A stretch of 64,000 nt of DNA from Halomarina salina (GTDB taxonomy: Archaea; Halobacteriota; Halobacteria; Halobacteriales; Haloarculaceae): assembly GCF_023074835.1 (NCBI RefSeq), contig NZ_JALLGW010000004.1, positions 1 to 64,000 of the forward strand, in the 5' to 3' direction. Of this stretch, positions 37,243-46,075 are shown in pieces. The position numbers and the translations under genes were made by a program. The notes below the pieces were generated by a model, which saw only the letters and a program-made list of their open reading frames with translations, did not search any database and was not told the origin of the DNA. Position 1 is the stretch's first letter. Every line of letters starts with the position of its first letter.

Positions 37243-37715
37243 CAGAACACCTCCTGGAAATCGAAGAACTCGGCGACGGGGCGAGGAACGTCCGGATACA
37301 GCCGGCCGTAGAACTGGTTGTTCGAGACGTAGAGGTAGTAGACGTGATCCGCCTCGAACTGAATCCCCGCTTGGAAGGCGATCGCCGACATGAACTTCCG
37401 ACCAGGGGTGACGTCAACAGCGGTCGTGCCTCCCTCCTCCTGAACCCGAGCGATCGGCGCTCGGAAATGATCGACGATTCCGTGGAAATCCGTCTCTTCC
37501 TCGAGCTGCGTGACGAAGAGTTCGGGTGCGTCGCCACCGTACTCGATCACCACCCGCTCCATCATCGCTGTAATGTCGTCGAACTGCTCGCTCACGCCCG
37601 GATTCTTTGTGACGTGCAGTTCGTCGGGGATGAATCCCTCGTCACAGCCAGCAATGAGCGGGTTGATGACGGCTTCGAGGTTCGTGCTCATCGTCGTGAG
37701 CCACGCGTTGGCCAT
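37242..37715 (-). CDS. CARF-like Rossmann protein, partner of the PIN protein
   Basis: A 157-residue protein with a Rossmann-like layout: a first strand and loop TTMSTNLEAVINPL, the second strand ELHVTKNPGV, a helix to about residue 60, and then VDVTPGRKFMSAIAFQAG near 98-116. The segment D-x-T-x-G-x-K followed by a helix is the hallmark of CARF domains (compare D-I-T-G-G-T-K in Csm6/Card1-type proteins), which sense cyclic oligonucleotides. No catalytic domain is fused; the PIN gene follows directly. No CRISPR array or cas gene is visible within 64 kb. The CARF assignment rests on this pattern only. Confidence 0.5.
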   Translation of the reverse strand: MANAWLTTMSTNLEAVINPLIAGCDEGFIPDELHVTKNPGVSEQFDDITAMMERVVIEYGGDAPELFVTQLEEETDFHGIVDHFRAPIARVQEEGGTTAVDVTPGRKFMSAIAFQAGIQFEADHVYYLYVSNNQFYGRLYPDVPRPVAEFFDFQEVF

Positions 37716-38040
37716 CGGTCAGCGCTCCGCCGGTTCGTCAATTTGTCGTCGAGCCAGCAGCGTGTCCACTCCCCCTACGACGCACGTTCTCTTCGGCTCC
37801 CGACCCGGTTTGGTGCGCATATCTGAACCGGTTTCTCCCTGTACGTATAGTTGTGTGGACAGTTCTGTGGCGTTCTGTCGTGTGAGCCGGCGAACTGGTA
37901 CTCCAATAGTGACGGGAGTCCGGGACACACGATGAGCAGAGAGGGGGCCAGAGAATGCAGTGTCATCAGATTGAAGAGCGGAACTATTCGCGTTCCCCCG
38001 TCCTTCTGGGGATGCCAACCGTCGCGGCGCCTGAGCGAAC
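37716..38040. other. Intergenic stretch with no recognised gene
   Basis: These 325 bases lie upstream of the CARF-like gene and downstream of the GIY-YIG-like gene. Open frames on both strands are rich in Ser, Arg and Pro and look like chance. The promoter of the CARF-like/PIN pair should lie near 37720-37800. No repeat or terminator of note was seen. Confidence 0.5.
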
Positions 38041-38964
38041 TTACTTCCCACCCAGCACGTTTGTCGTCCCTTTCTCAAGTGCGACTTCGTACGCGGTTCG
38101 CCGTTCGATTTCGGCGATGAAGCACGATCGCGCACCGGAATCATCGAAGGAGTCGAGATCTGAACTTGAGAGTGGGACGAGTCGCTCGACCGCACTTACT
38201 CGATGGGTCACCCCTGGGAGCTTCATCGACGCGTTGTAGTTCCCCACCACGATGTCCCGTCCGTTCTGTTTGACTACGCGGGACCGAGTGAAATCCCGAG
38301 CATGTCCTCGGATGTAGCTTACTAGGTCTGAGAAACCGCCCTCTCGCTTGCCGACGTAGTACCACGTAGACGAATCGCTCATTCGGGTCAGTTCGAGTAC
38401 GTAGACATAGGCCGCCGCCGTCGGGTCGAACCCGGGAGCATTCCGAATGTTCGCTTCCCAGTCTTGGTCTGTTCCCAGTGTCTCGTCTTCCGTTGACTCA
38501 GGGACCGTCTTTTCCTCAGGGAGAATCGTCTCGACCGACCCAGGGCGATACTGCCGCACTGCGTCGGTTGAATCGATTCCATGTTCTACTTGGAGTATCG
38601 CGACGACGGCAGGCAGGAGTGGGCCAACAGACGTCGAGGGGAGCTCTGTGTAGTTACTGCGACCAGGGACCGAGAGTTCGCCTCCAGACGTGACGAAGCC
38701 AGCTTCCATCAACTCCTCTGCCAACTCCTCTCGAAGGGTCTCTGAGCCTTTCTGCCGTCTACGATCGAATTCGGAGGTCGAACCACCAGTGAGTATAGTG
38801 ATGAACGCGGCGTAGAACTCTCGATTGGGACTTTTGATGACACCGGTTGGATCTTCGCCATCAAAGTAAGAAATGAGCGCAGCATGCGCTCTGACCGCCT
38901 TCTGTCTGACTGAGTTGTCCGAGTTGATCTCTCGAGCCCGCTGATCAATCTCTCGTTGGTCCAT
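38041..38964 (-). CDS. GIY-YIG-like nuclease domain protein
   Basis: A 307-residue protein. The C-terminal third (about 185-307) resembles a GIY-YIG nuclease: AYVYVLEL, then WYYVGKREGGFSDLV, then the Arg- and His-containing YIRGHARDFTRSR, a late Glu in CFIAEIERRTAYE, and a final NVLGG like the conserved Asn near the end of this fold. The N-terminal 130 residues are helical and may bind DNA or a partner (GGSTSEFDRRRQKGSETL). It is a monocistronic gene on the minus strand within the run of candidate defence genes. A restriction or homing-type activity is inferred. Confidence 0.6.
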   Translation of the reverse strand: MDQREIDQRAREINSDNSVRQKAVRAHAALISYFDGEDPTGVIKSPNREFYAAFITILTGGSTSEFDRRRQKGSETLREELAEELMEAGFVTSGGELSVPGRSNYTELPSTSVGPLLPAVVAILQVEHGIDSTDAVRQYRPGSVETILPEEKTVPESTEDETLGTDQDWEANIRNAPGFDPTAAAYVYVLELTRMSDSSTWYYVGKREGGFSDLVSYIRGHARDFTRSRVVKQNGRDIVVGNYNASMKLPGVTHRVSAVERLVPLSSSDLDSFDDSGARSCFIAEIERRTAYEVALEKGTTNVLGGK

Positions 38965-39051
38965 TTCTCTTAGAACGATAATTCACCCGACGTATCACTC
39001 TACTGGGATTGCATTACTCTGCTACTAATAGAGGATAGCTATGAGACGGTT

Positions 39052-39363
39052 TTAAAAGTCATCGCGGTGTTTTCGCTGAAACTCCCCGACCGACTCGCAA
39101 TCGAACTCATCGCGGCGGGTGACAAACCCACCAAAGCGAATTCGTCGCCAGCATTTGATGCCGTCGATGAACACTGGGTTGTCGCCTTGCCCGTCGTGGG
39201 GACCAGCTGTTGGTTCGTTCCCGTTCTCCGTCACTGCTCGTCGGTCGCACCGCCGGCAGACGAGATTTGCGTATCCAGACGCAAACTCCGGGTCGTACTG
39301 TTCGAACTGCTCGTCACAGATTGCGCAGTGCGTCTGTGGTTCACCGGGTGGGTACGTGACCAT
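39052..39363 (-). CDS. Small zinc-ribbon-like protein
   Basis: A 103-residue protein with HCAICDEQF near 13 and LVCRRCDRR near 35, giving two C-x-x-C pairs that should bind one zinc ion. A basic stretch CWRRIRFGGFVTRRDEF follows near 72. Codon use is typical of the window. No function can be assigned; similar short zinc proteins are numerous in haloarchaea. The 230 bases on its upstream side (39364-39597) hold no convincing gene. Confidence 0.6.
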   Translation of the reverse strand: MVTYPPGEPQTHCAICDEQFEQYDPEFASGYANLVCRRCDRRAVTENGNEPTAGPHDGQGDNPVFIDGIKCWRRIRFGGFVTRRDEFDCESVGEFQRKHRDDF

Positions 39364-39597
39364 CGCTCGTATTGTGGTGGTGATGTTTCCTGATTAATTC
39401 GGTGCACAAGGTCAATACGAGTCAATTGACGGGCAGAGAGGCCTCGAGTACGTCGTCAAAATGCCTTCGCCTTATCGACTTGACCGATGGCGCCACTGTA
39501 TTCGATACAGAGAAACGCCTGCTCATGCGGCCATTCTACTAACTCTATCACCCCACAACCGCATTTGATGCTCAAGAAGGTCAGCGAGCGTACACAC

Positions 39598-41991
39598 CTA
39601 CTCGCTGTGGTCCTGAACCTGCTTATCCTTGTTCCGTGTATCAAGGTCTTGAACCAGTTTCTTCCTGATTTGGTTGCATGACTCTTCATTGAATTCGATG
39701 TATCCATTGGACGTCGATAGCTCGGATATTACCCCTTCTCGGAATGTCGCCATCACGCCGGGATACTCTCGAAGAAACGTGTAATTGGACTCGAATATAT
39801 CAAACAGGTCCAGTAGATGGTCGACGCGAAGGAAGATGACTGGAACGCTGAGATCGGAGTCGTCGCCTTTGACCAATGAGAACCAATCCTTAACTCGTTC
39901 TGCGGTCGGCCCGAACTGGCCCTCCCTGAATATGTCTGAGACAAAAATGTGTGCGTCAATTAGTTGGTCTTGCTTGAGCACTTCGCGAATGTAGTCACGG
40001 TCGCTCTCCTCGAGGATGTAATATGCGACCTTGTCCTTCTCGATGGAACGGATGTCATAGCCTCGTATGTCGGTGGTGAGTTTTGGATCGTAGCCACCGA
40101 CCCAGTAGTCATCCTCTCCATCAGGGATTATTAGACAACCATCTGTCTCTTTCTTTCCTTCTCTACCCCATCGTTCGGTGAAGTTGAAAACCGACTTCAG
40201 GAGATGGAATACGTCTTTCTCGAACTTCTTAGCAGAATAGTTCTCAAGGAACTCGTCTTCAGGCCCGTCTTCGCTGCCAAATTCTTCCAGCACTCCGGTG
40301 TCAACTTTCGATTGAAGTTGTCTCAGATTGGAAGCTGCTTGTTTCGCTCGCTTTCGGTATCGATCCTGCGCTCCCCTGTGACTATTCTCGACCGCATTGA
40401 TGAACAGGCTGCTCGGGTCCTCCGAGCGAAGCAGTTCTATCAGATGAATCGTGCCAAACGCTTCAAGTTCCTGCTCGTAGGCCGTTCCGTAGGTAATGAA
40501 TACAGTATCCAATAGATACTGGCCAATCCTCCGAGGTTTAGTACTAGAAAGAGGGTATACAAAGTACTCGTAGCGATAGTCCTGGGTTGCTTCTAGCCCT
40601 CCTTGGCCGGAATTCTGTGTCCGGCGGAACAGCGTGTGAACATAGTCGCTTGACCCAACTTCTCTCTCTTCCGTTTGTAGTCCCTGATATGTGACATTGT
40701 AATCCTTACTAACGATTGTCCCGTCCAGCCCATCAAATATCTCTGAGACCCTATCAAAAATCTCGCTGTGGCTCACGCTCAGGGTGTCCTTCTCCTCGAA
40801 AGATTCAGATCCACACTCTTCGCATCCGCTTGGCTTGTGGTCGTATTCAGTCCTACAACCCCAACAGACGAACTGGTCTCCCTCTTCGTGTGCAAAATAC
40901 GGGTCAATCAGCTCCTTGTCTTCCTCGGCGAGCTCCTCGTAATATGTATCATACGCCTCTATGCTCCCTGAGAGGATTTGATGTAGAATAAAGTCATTCT
41001 GATACTGGAGGTGATATGGATAGACTTTGTTGAACGATATGTTGAATTTCGACTCAATTACGTCCTTGATCGCCTCTGTCTCTTCGTCGTCGATATAATT
41101 GGCTTGTATCTCAAACGAGAACCCACGGTTGAGTCGCTCAATTTTGACCGTCGCGATATTATCGCTCTGTTTGTCACGAAATTTCAGGTATGCTATCTTT
41201 GATGCAATCTTTGGAGAGACAACACTGGGGTTAATACTGTCGTCAGTCAGGTCCTCTTGTACTCCCGAAGTATTTCGAATAGTGAGCTGTGAGCCATTGG
41301 GGAGCTTACTCTGTCTGAACCTAACCTCAATCAAGTCGAGTGATTCCAGTTTCTCTCCGAACACCTTGGACAAGTCATCCAGTACAGATTCCTCAGAACG
41401 CTCCTTCAGAACTTTCTGAGCGGCTCCTTCTTCAGCAAACTCTGTGTTCAGTTGATGGCGACGCCGCTTTCGACCTCGTATTTCGAGCAGCGAGGGCTCT
41501 ATCAGCCGGCCGAATAGTGGAGACCAATCGCTGTCGAGATGGCTTCGGACAGTCTGATCTTCCTCACGCGCCCGAGAAACCTGTTTTCGGGTCCAGATGA
41601 TCACGAGGTTGTGGTAGACCTCATCGACTACGAAGTTGTTTTCAGATATCCTCTCAAATTCGCTTTCTACATCCGAAGAATCACCAAACTCGAACCGATC
41701 GCCAGGACTCTTCTCCTGCCATTTGCTCTCTGCCCATACGGTCAGGAGCACAGTTTCTGGGTCCTTGTCGCTTAATTGTAATTCATTGATCAGCGACTGC
41801 TTCGATCCGTACACTGAATCGATGATATCCCCTTCCCTCCGATATATCTCGTTGAGCAGGTTGGTGTCTGTCTTCTCCCCACTACTCATGTTGTCGTACT
41901 TCCGACCAAGTAGCAACCGCCAGAATTCCTCAGAATCGGGGAGGTTTAGATTTGGATCTGCTTTGGGGTCTTCATTGGACCGTGATGACAT
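39598..41991 (-). CDS. Large protein with zinc ribbon and FokI-like nuclease domain
   Basis: A 797-residue protein of unrecognised overall family. Near residue 375 it has a zinc ribbon, CWGCRTEYDHKPSGCEECG. Near 610-660 it has TDGCLIIP, then YDPKLTTDIRGYDI, then a helix ending VAYYILEES. That is the D...D-x-K order, the Gly-Tyr pair and the following helix of FokI-type cleavage domains. The N-terminal 350 residues could be a recognition region. The DNA is somewhat AT-richer than the BREX genes. It has no close co-directional neighbour and no methyltransferase beside it. A stand-alone restriction or abortive-infection nuclease is inferred; the cleavage-domain call rests on the motif alone. Confidence 0.6.
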   Translation of the reverse strand: MSSRSNEDPKADPNLNLPDSEEFWRLLLGRKYDNMSSGEKTDTNLLNEIYRREGDIIDSVYGSKQSLINELQLSDKDPETVLLTVWAESKWQEKSPGDRFEFGDSSDVESEFERISENNFVVDEVYHNLVIIWTRKQVSRAREEDQTVRSHLDSDWSPLFGRLIEPSLLEIRGRKRRRHQLNTEFAEEGAAQKVLKERSEESVLDDLSKVFGEKLESLDLIEVRFRQSKLPNGSQLTIRNTSGVQEDLTDDSINPSVVSPKIASKIAYLKFRDKQSDNIATVKIERLNRGFSFEIQANYIDDEETEAIKDVIESKFNISFNKVYPYHLQYQNDFILHQILSGSIEAYDTYYEELAEEDKELIDPYFAHEEGDQFVCWGCRTEYDHKPSGCEECGSESFEEKDTLSVSHSEIFDRVSEIFDGLDGTIVSKDYNVTYQGLQTEEREVGSSDYVHTLFRRTQNSGQGGLEATQDYRYEYFVYPLSSTKPRRIGQYLLDTVFITYGTAYEQELEAFGTIHLIELLRSEDPSSLFINAVENSHRGAQDRYRKRAKQAASNLRQLQSKVDTGVLEEFGSEDGPEDEFLENYSAKKFEKDVFHLLKSVFNFTERWGREGKKETDGCLIIPDGEDDYWVGGYDPKLTTDIRGYDIRSIEKDKVAYYILEESDRDYIREVLKQDQLIDAHIFVSDIFREGQFGPTAERVKDWFSLVKGDDSDLSVPVIFLRVDHLLDLFDIFESNYTFLREYPGVMATFREGVISELSTSNGYIEFNEESCNQIRKKLVQDLDTRNKDKQVQDHSE

Positions 41992-42001
41992 TACTTTGTG
42001 A

Positions 42002-42314
42002 AACCGCCCTTCTCATAAAAACACTTCGCAGAGCACGACAGTTCTATATTTTGAACACAGGGGCTATTGATTGAGTCGTGGTTCGCTTGTGTGCCGTGTT
42101 TGAGTCACATCACAGTCTCTGTGACTTCTTCCGTATAGTCAGGGAACCTCTGGAGACTAAATGTCTCAAAGCTCTGTACTGGTCGTCTAATTGGTGGCTA
42201 GAGAGCTTTCAGCTGATACCTGTCACTTATAGTCGTATCTGAGTGGAGTGAAAGCCCCTTGCCAGTAGCAACCGGGATACAGTAGCTCTCTTTCACAGAA
42301 AGCAACGAACTCGG
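42002..42314. other. Intergenic stretch, short hairpin only
   Basis: These 313 bases separate the start of the FokI-like gene from the end of the regulator gene. The only structure noticed is a short inverted repeat TCACAG-TCT-CTGTGA at 42110-42124, about 120 bases upstream of the FokI-like gene. The bases 42240-42300 look like transposon end sequence, but no ends could be defined. Confidence 0.4.
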
Positions 42315-43427
42315 TTATACGAGGTCCATCGCTTGTTCGGTCAGCCGGTACCGGTACGCTGGTCGGACGAACACAATCCGTCCGTAGTCTTCTGACTCCC
42401 TGACTTCTTCAGAGGATTTGATTGCTCCAACAGCCGTATTGAGTCGGTCCACTGGGTCCCCGGATCGCAGAAAGTCCGTTACCTGCTCCGGTTCGAGACT
42501 GAACTCTGTCGCCAAAATACTCCGGATGGTTCGACCGGCCCCATCAGCGACGGCGATAGATGGTGCTGACACCTGAGTCTGCGGGCCGTCTCGCTCTGCA
42601 GCATCCTCTGAGAGTGCTGTGACCTCCAGTTCGTCGTCGATATGTGCGATCAGGGCTTCCAGATTTGCTTCCGCCTCCTCTGTCACGTGCCCATTCACGA
42701 TTTCATCAAGCCGTTCACTAATCGCAAAGACGTCCGGTCCCGGCGGTGCTGTCTGCGCAAGCACTCCTGCGTCGACCAGATGATTCAACACAGTCCGCGG
42801 TCGGTAGTCGATATCGATATCAAGCGAACCCATTAGCTCCGTTCGCTTGATTCCCTCTTCATCGGGACCGATCTCTGCGTGGTAGAACGCTTTTGCGACG
42901 ATAATTTGATCGTCGACGCTGTGTGTATTCCCTTTTCGCTCCCGGATGAACCTCTCTAGGCGATTGAAGTCAGTCCCGCCATTGTCGTCGATTGTGAGGG
43001 CGTCAGTGACTGCGGCTGGGAGTTCCGGACGCGGCGCGTCACGGTGTCGTTGTGCTTTCTCCGACAGACGCGTGTTATCGTAGAGTGCGCGTGCGACAGG
43101 GAGCCCACGGAGGTAATTGTATTCGTAGAGGATCTCCACGCCGTGTTCAGTCAGGCCGTAGAACTGCGATGGCAAGTCACGTGCGCCCTCGTTTGGCGGG
43201 TATCGATAGCAATCGATGATATCGTTGTCACTGAGGACCTCCAGTTGGTCCCCGATTGCGGCCTTGTTTTTCGGCATCATGTACGCCAACTCATCGAGGG
43301 ATGGGAGATGCTCCGGGTGGCCAAGGATGAACTGCAAGATCAAGTGCCGCGTCTCCTGAGACAGGAGGTCGTAGATCTGCCGCTGCTCTTCAAACGGGCC
43401 GTCACTTGCGGCAGGCGCGTCACTCAT
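42315..43427 (-). CDS. Winged-helix transcriptional regulator
   Basis: A 370-residue protein (ATG 43427; an upstream in-frame start at 43475 is less likely). Residues 10-100 form an ArsR-like winged helix: IYDLLSQETRHLILQFILG, then LDELAYMMPKNKAAIGDQLEVL as recognition helix, then the wing with FYGLTEHGVEILYEY. A second similar element lies near 190-240 (GIKRTELMGSLDIDIDY followed by VLNHLVDAGVLAQ). Such regulators are frequent on haloarchaeal plasmids. It is divergent from the 253-residue TIR-like gene with 120 bases between, so control of that gene is the likely role. Confidence 0.75.
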   Translation of the reverse strand: MSDAPAASDGPFEEQRQIYDLLSQETRHLILQFILGHPEHLPSLDELAYMMPKNKAAIGDQLEVLSDNDIIDCYRYPPNEGARDLPSQFYGLTEHGVEILYEYNYLRGLPVARALYDNTRLSEKAQRHRDAPRPELPAAVTDALTIDDNGGTDFNRLERFIRERKGNTHSVDDQIIVAKAFYHAEIGPDEEGIKRTELMGSLDIDIDYRPRTVLNHLVDAGVLAQTAPPGPDVFAISERLDEIVNGHVTEEAEANLEALIAHIDDELEVTALSEDAAERDGPQTQVSAPSIAVADGAGRTIRSILATEFSLEPEQVTDFLRSGDPVDRLNTAVGAIKSSEEVRESEDYGRIVFVRPAYRYRLTEQAMDLV

Positions 43428-43547
43428 AGTCTCAGTTAACCGTACCCCGGCGACCCGAATAACACTTTGGGACAACCGATGTGGTTTCTCGCGACTTTTC
43501 CATATCAGTTAGCAACCTACTTGTTCACTCGCTCAAGAGTCCGTAGT

Positions 43548-44306
43548 ATGGCTGACCCCGGCCCACCCCCGAATGCGGCAGGCATCATGGAGAGCGTGAA
43601 CGATGCGCTTCAGGGCCTCGAACTGGAACCAGACGAGACGTCGGAAATACTGGGGTTCGCCAACCGAGAGCTACCACACCTCCACACGCCCGAAGACTCG
43701 TATTTCATCCTTGGCAGCTACCGCGACCCATACCTTCGACGGCTCCGCATCGTACAGAACGAACTGGACAAGCGACTGGGCACATACCCGTTCCTGATGG
43801 CTGACCTTCCTGAGTTGGCCATCGACCGTCTCCCGGTCTTCCGCATCCGCTTCACCCTCCTCGCTGCGCACGTCGATACCATCGTCGCCGTGTACGAACA
43901 GGACGCCGGTGGCGAAGTCACTGAACTCGGGAAAATTAGCACGACCCCATACTTCGAGAAATCGTACGTGCTCCCGCGGGACTATGCGTGGATGACCGAA
44001 CGGAACCTCGACACCGAAGCAGACGTTCTCGCCGCTGCCGCGACCATCTATTTCAACGACGACCTCGACGACGCCACCATCGAGGAGGAAATCGACTCGC
44101 TCCTCACAGTAGCTAATAAGAACGGCATCAGTCTCACAGCAACAGACGTCATCGACCGATTAAAAGGCCGAGAAGATAGCGAACAAGCTCCCGTCTCATA
44201 TAGCTGGGTTCACCTCAACGAATTCCGCCTCTTCGAACTTCATCGCCGATGTTTCGCCTGGTCCAATCCAGACGATCTTCGTGATGCTGTTGACGAAGTC
44301 CCGTAG
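43548..44306 (+). CDS. TIR/deoxyribosyltransferase-like Rossmann protein
   Basis: 252 residues from the ATG at 43548. The N-terminal half reads like a TIR or nucleoside 2-deoxyribosyltransferase fold. DSYFILGSYRDPYLRRL near 50 gives strand 1 and its loop. FLMADLPE near 85 gives the second strand. VDTIVAVYEQDAGGEVTELG near 120-140 contains a Glu preceding the next helix, where such enzymes have their catalytic or ligand residues. The C-terminal part (EEEIDSLLTVANKNG onward) is helical. It pairs with the divergent winged-helix regulator. A nucleotide-consuming or signal-binding defence effector is possible; this is a fold guess only. Confidence 0.55.
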   Translation: MADPGPPPNAAGIMESVNDALQGLELEPDETSEILGFANRELPHLHTPEDSYFILGSYRDPYLRRLRIVQNELDKRLGTYPFLMADLPELAIDRLPVFRIRFTLLAAHVDTIVAVYEQDAGGEVTELGKISTTPYFEKSYVLPRDYAWMTERNLDTEADVLAAAATIYFNDDLDDATIEEEIDSLLTVANKNGISLTATDVIDRLKGREDSEQAPVSYSWVHLNEFRLFELHRRCFAWSNPDDLRDAVDEVP

Positions 44307-44329
44307 CACTGGGCAACTACTGATTGAGG

Positions 44330-44700
44330 TATCGGTGCGAGTTGTCCTGTTCTTGGTGCTCCTCCGTGGCCGGTGCTTGGTTCAGCGGTTCTTCGACCCT
44401 GTATAGCCCGGCTCGTCGGACAAAGGCCGAATTCCATGGCGAGTGGTCGTCACTCGGCAACGTTGATTCTGGTCATACAGGTAGGGATCGGCATTCCCGA
44501 ACCTGCTTGTGCGATGCATCAATTAGACAGTCCCCACAGGGAGTTCAAACGATTACAGATGGAATTCGAGTCGGCCAATTACAGTTCGGTGAAGACGTCG
44601 TTAAGGAGTCCGAGCGTCAGAATTTCTTCTCTGAAGGCGTCAACGAACGGTTCCGCCGGAGAAGCCCGACCCGCTGGTCGCGTCGAACTTCAGCCTGACT
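44330..44700 (-). pseudogene. Decayed transposase-like relic
   Basis: The 446 bases between 44307 and 44752 hold no intact gene. On the minus strand, pieces of protein-like sequence appear in different frames: KFDATSGSGFSGG overlapping VDAFREEILTLGLLNDVFTEL, and further on SDDHSPWNSAFVRRAGLYRV and ATEEHQEQDNSHRYL, separated by stops. Such tails resemble those at the ends of haloarchaeal insertion sequences. The element is broken by frameshifts and stops, and its limits cannot be fixed. Confidence 0.3.
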
Positions 44701-44752
44701 TGTCGGATCGTCACTCCTTAGCTCCGAATTATCCCATCCGGCGCATGCCGCT

Positions 44753-46075
44753 CTACTGCAACCAGTCGATCGAATCAGCAGCAATCGAATCATAGTTCAG
44801 GTGATCGATCCCGTCCGCTGAGTCATGCAAGGGGACTCCGTCAGTAAGTACGAATCCGTGTAGATCGATATCGGTCCGATCGGTGAGATATGATTCTTCA
44901 GAGTCGCCCCAGTCATCCTTCGATGGCAGGCGCGCAAACTCTAGATATGTCGCTAGCTCCTTCACTCCGTTCGAAAATGTGTCAGTCGAAGCTGTGTGTT
45001 TGATTTCACCGATAGCCACTTTCGTTGGCCGAGAGCTCTTACCTGAACGGTCCCTAAACACCAAGAGAACGTCCGGCCGCCCCTCGAACAGCGAAGCCAT
45101 GGACGCTCGATTGAGGAACCGACGATGACGATCGAGTGCACTCCGGTAGCGATTGAGATATTCGTCTTGCGGAGCAGGGGGTACTGGTTCATACAACCGG
45201 AACGGCCCCGTGTCGTCGTGGTAGACGTCGATTTCCCACTGATCGGTCCGAAGCGTTGCGAGTCTTTCACTGCCTCGTTCAATCGTGTGGAGCGTTGCCT
45301 CGATACCTCTCTGGAGAACGGACAGCAGACGAAACAGACATGCTAACTCGAACAGCCGAGACGTCTCTGGAGCAATAACCACCTCGTTGAGAACGCTCTG
45401 TGCCGCAGTCTGTTCGAATTGACGTTCGAGCAGGCTTTCGTAGAGTCGGTAGAGCTCATACGCTTCATAGTAGAGCGGCTGCCGAGCAGAACGGGCAGCA
45501 CGAAGCTGCCGATCTGTCGTCGTTGTCGTGGCGTCCGCACCGATCCGACCGAGATGAACGTTCTGTCGCACCGTCCGCTCGAAACTATCGATCCTGCTAT
45601 CGGGCCACCGATCACGGCGCCACTGCTGATCGATTCCACGGAGGTCGTTTGTCGCGATGTCGACGACCGTCGACAAGAGCTTCTTTACCAAGATGTTCTC
45701 GGGGAGGTCGTACTCCTTCTGCGGCGTTCGCGTGACGAACATCGACCGGTCTCGCGGGGTCGTTTCGTATCGGGCCCGGAACGTCTGCCCCCAGTCTACT
45801 GCGCCGCGAACTTCCCCGCGTGTGCGTTCACGCGAGACGTTGTTCGCGGTTCGGATCCGCCGAAGCCGCTCCGGAAGCGCCCGCATGTATGCCCGAACAG
45901 GATCGGACTGAACGAAATGGATCCCTAGTAGTCGGTCAAGCTCCGCGATCTGGAGGTCACTTGGGCCGAGCGCTCCGGCAAGCACATCTTGGTTGAGCGG
46001 CCGACCGCTGCCGAGATACGCGATCAGTTCTGATCGAACGGTATCGACGAGGGCGCTACGAGTCGTCGGACTCAT
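44753..46075 (-). CDS. McrC-like nuclease partner of the second McrB
   Basis: A 440-residue protein that starts 20 bases inside the end of the upstream mcrB-like gene. The C-terminal part has a PD-(D/E)xK nuclease core: LFEGRPDVLLVFRD near 335 (catalytic D) and VAIGEIKHT near 358 (E-x-K). The rest is helical and Arg-rich with coiled-coil character, unlike the canonical McrC N-terminus with its QIRPK signature. It is therefore a divergent member, of the sort often paired with EVE-type McrB proteins. It should supply the DNA cut in a modification-dependent system. Confidence 0.72.
   Translation of the reverse strand: MSPTTRSALVDTVRSELIAYLGSGRPLNQDVLAGALGPSDLQIAELDRLLGIHFVQSDPVRAYMRALPERLRRIRTANNVSRERTRGEVRGAVDWGQTFRARYETTPRDRSMFVTRTPQKEYDLPENILVKKLLSTVVDIATNDLRGIDQQWRRDRWPDSRIDSFERTVRQNVHLGRIGADATTTTTDRQLRAARSARQPLYYEAYELYRLYESLLERQFEQTAAQSVLNEVVIAPETSRLFELACLFRLLSVLQRGIEATLHTIERGSERLATLRTDQWEIDVYHDDTGPFRLYEPVPPAPQDEYLNRYRSALDRHRRFLNRASMASLFEGRPDVLLVFRDRSGKSSRPTKVAIGEIKHTASTDTFSNGVKELATYLEFARLPSKDDWGDSEESYLTDRTDIDLHGFVLTDGVPLHDSADGIDHLNYDSIAADSIDWLQ

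Noticed and set aside
37719-38195. 158-codon minus-strand frame between the CARF-like and GIY-YIG-like genes
   Set aside because: It overlaps the end of the GIY-YIG-like gene, and its Ser/Arg/Pro-rich sequence lacks the acidic bias of haloarchaeal proteins.
39456-39707. 83-codon minus-strand frame behind the FokI-like gene
   Set aside because: It overlaps the end of the larger gene, and only its last 35 residues look protein-like. A gene relic is possible but unsupported.
44324-44795. Two plus-strand frames of 124 and 140 codons
   Set aside because: They are antisense to the transposase-like relic and to the end of the McrC-like gene and show no family pattern.
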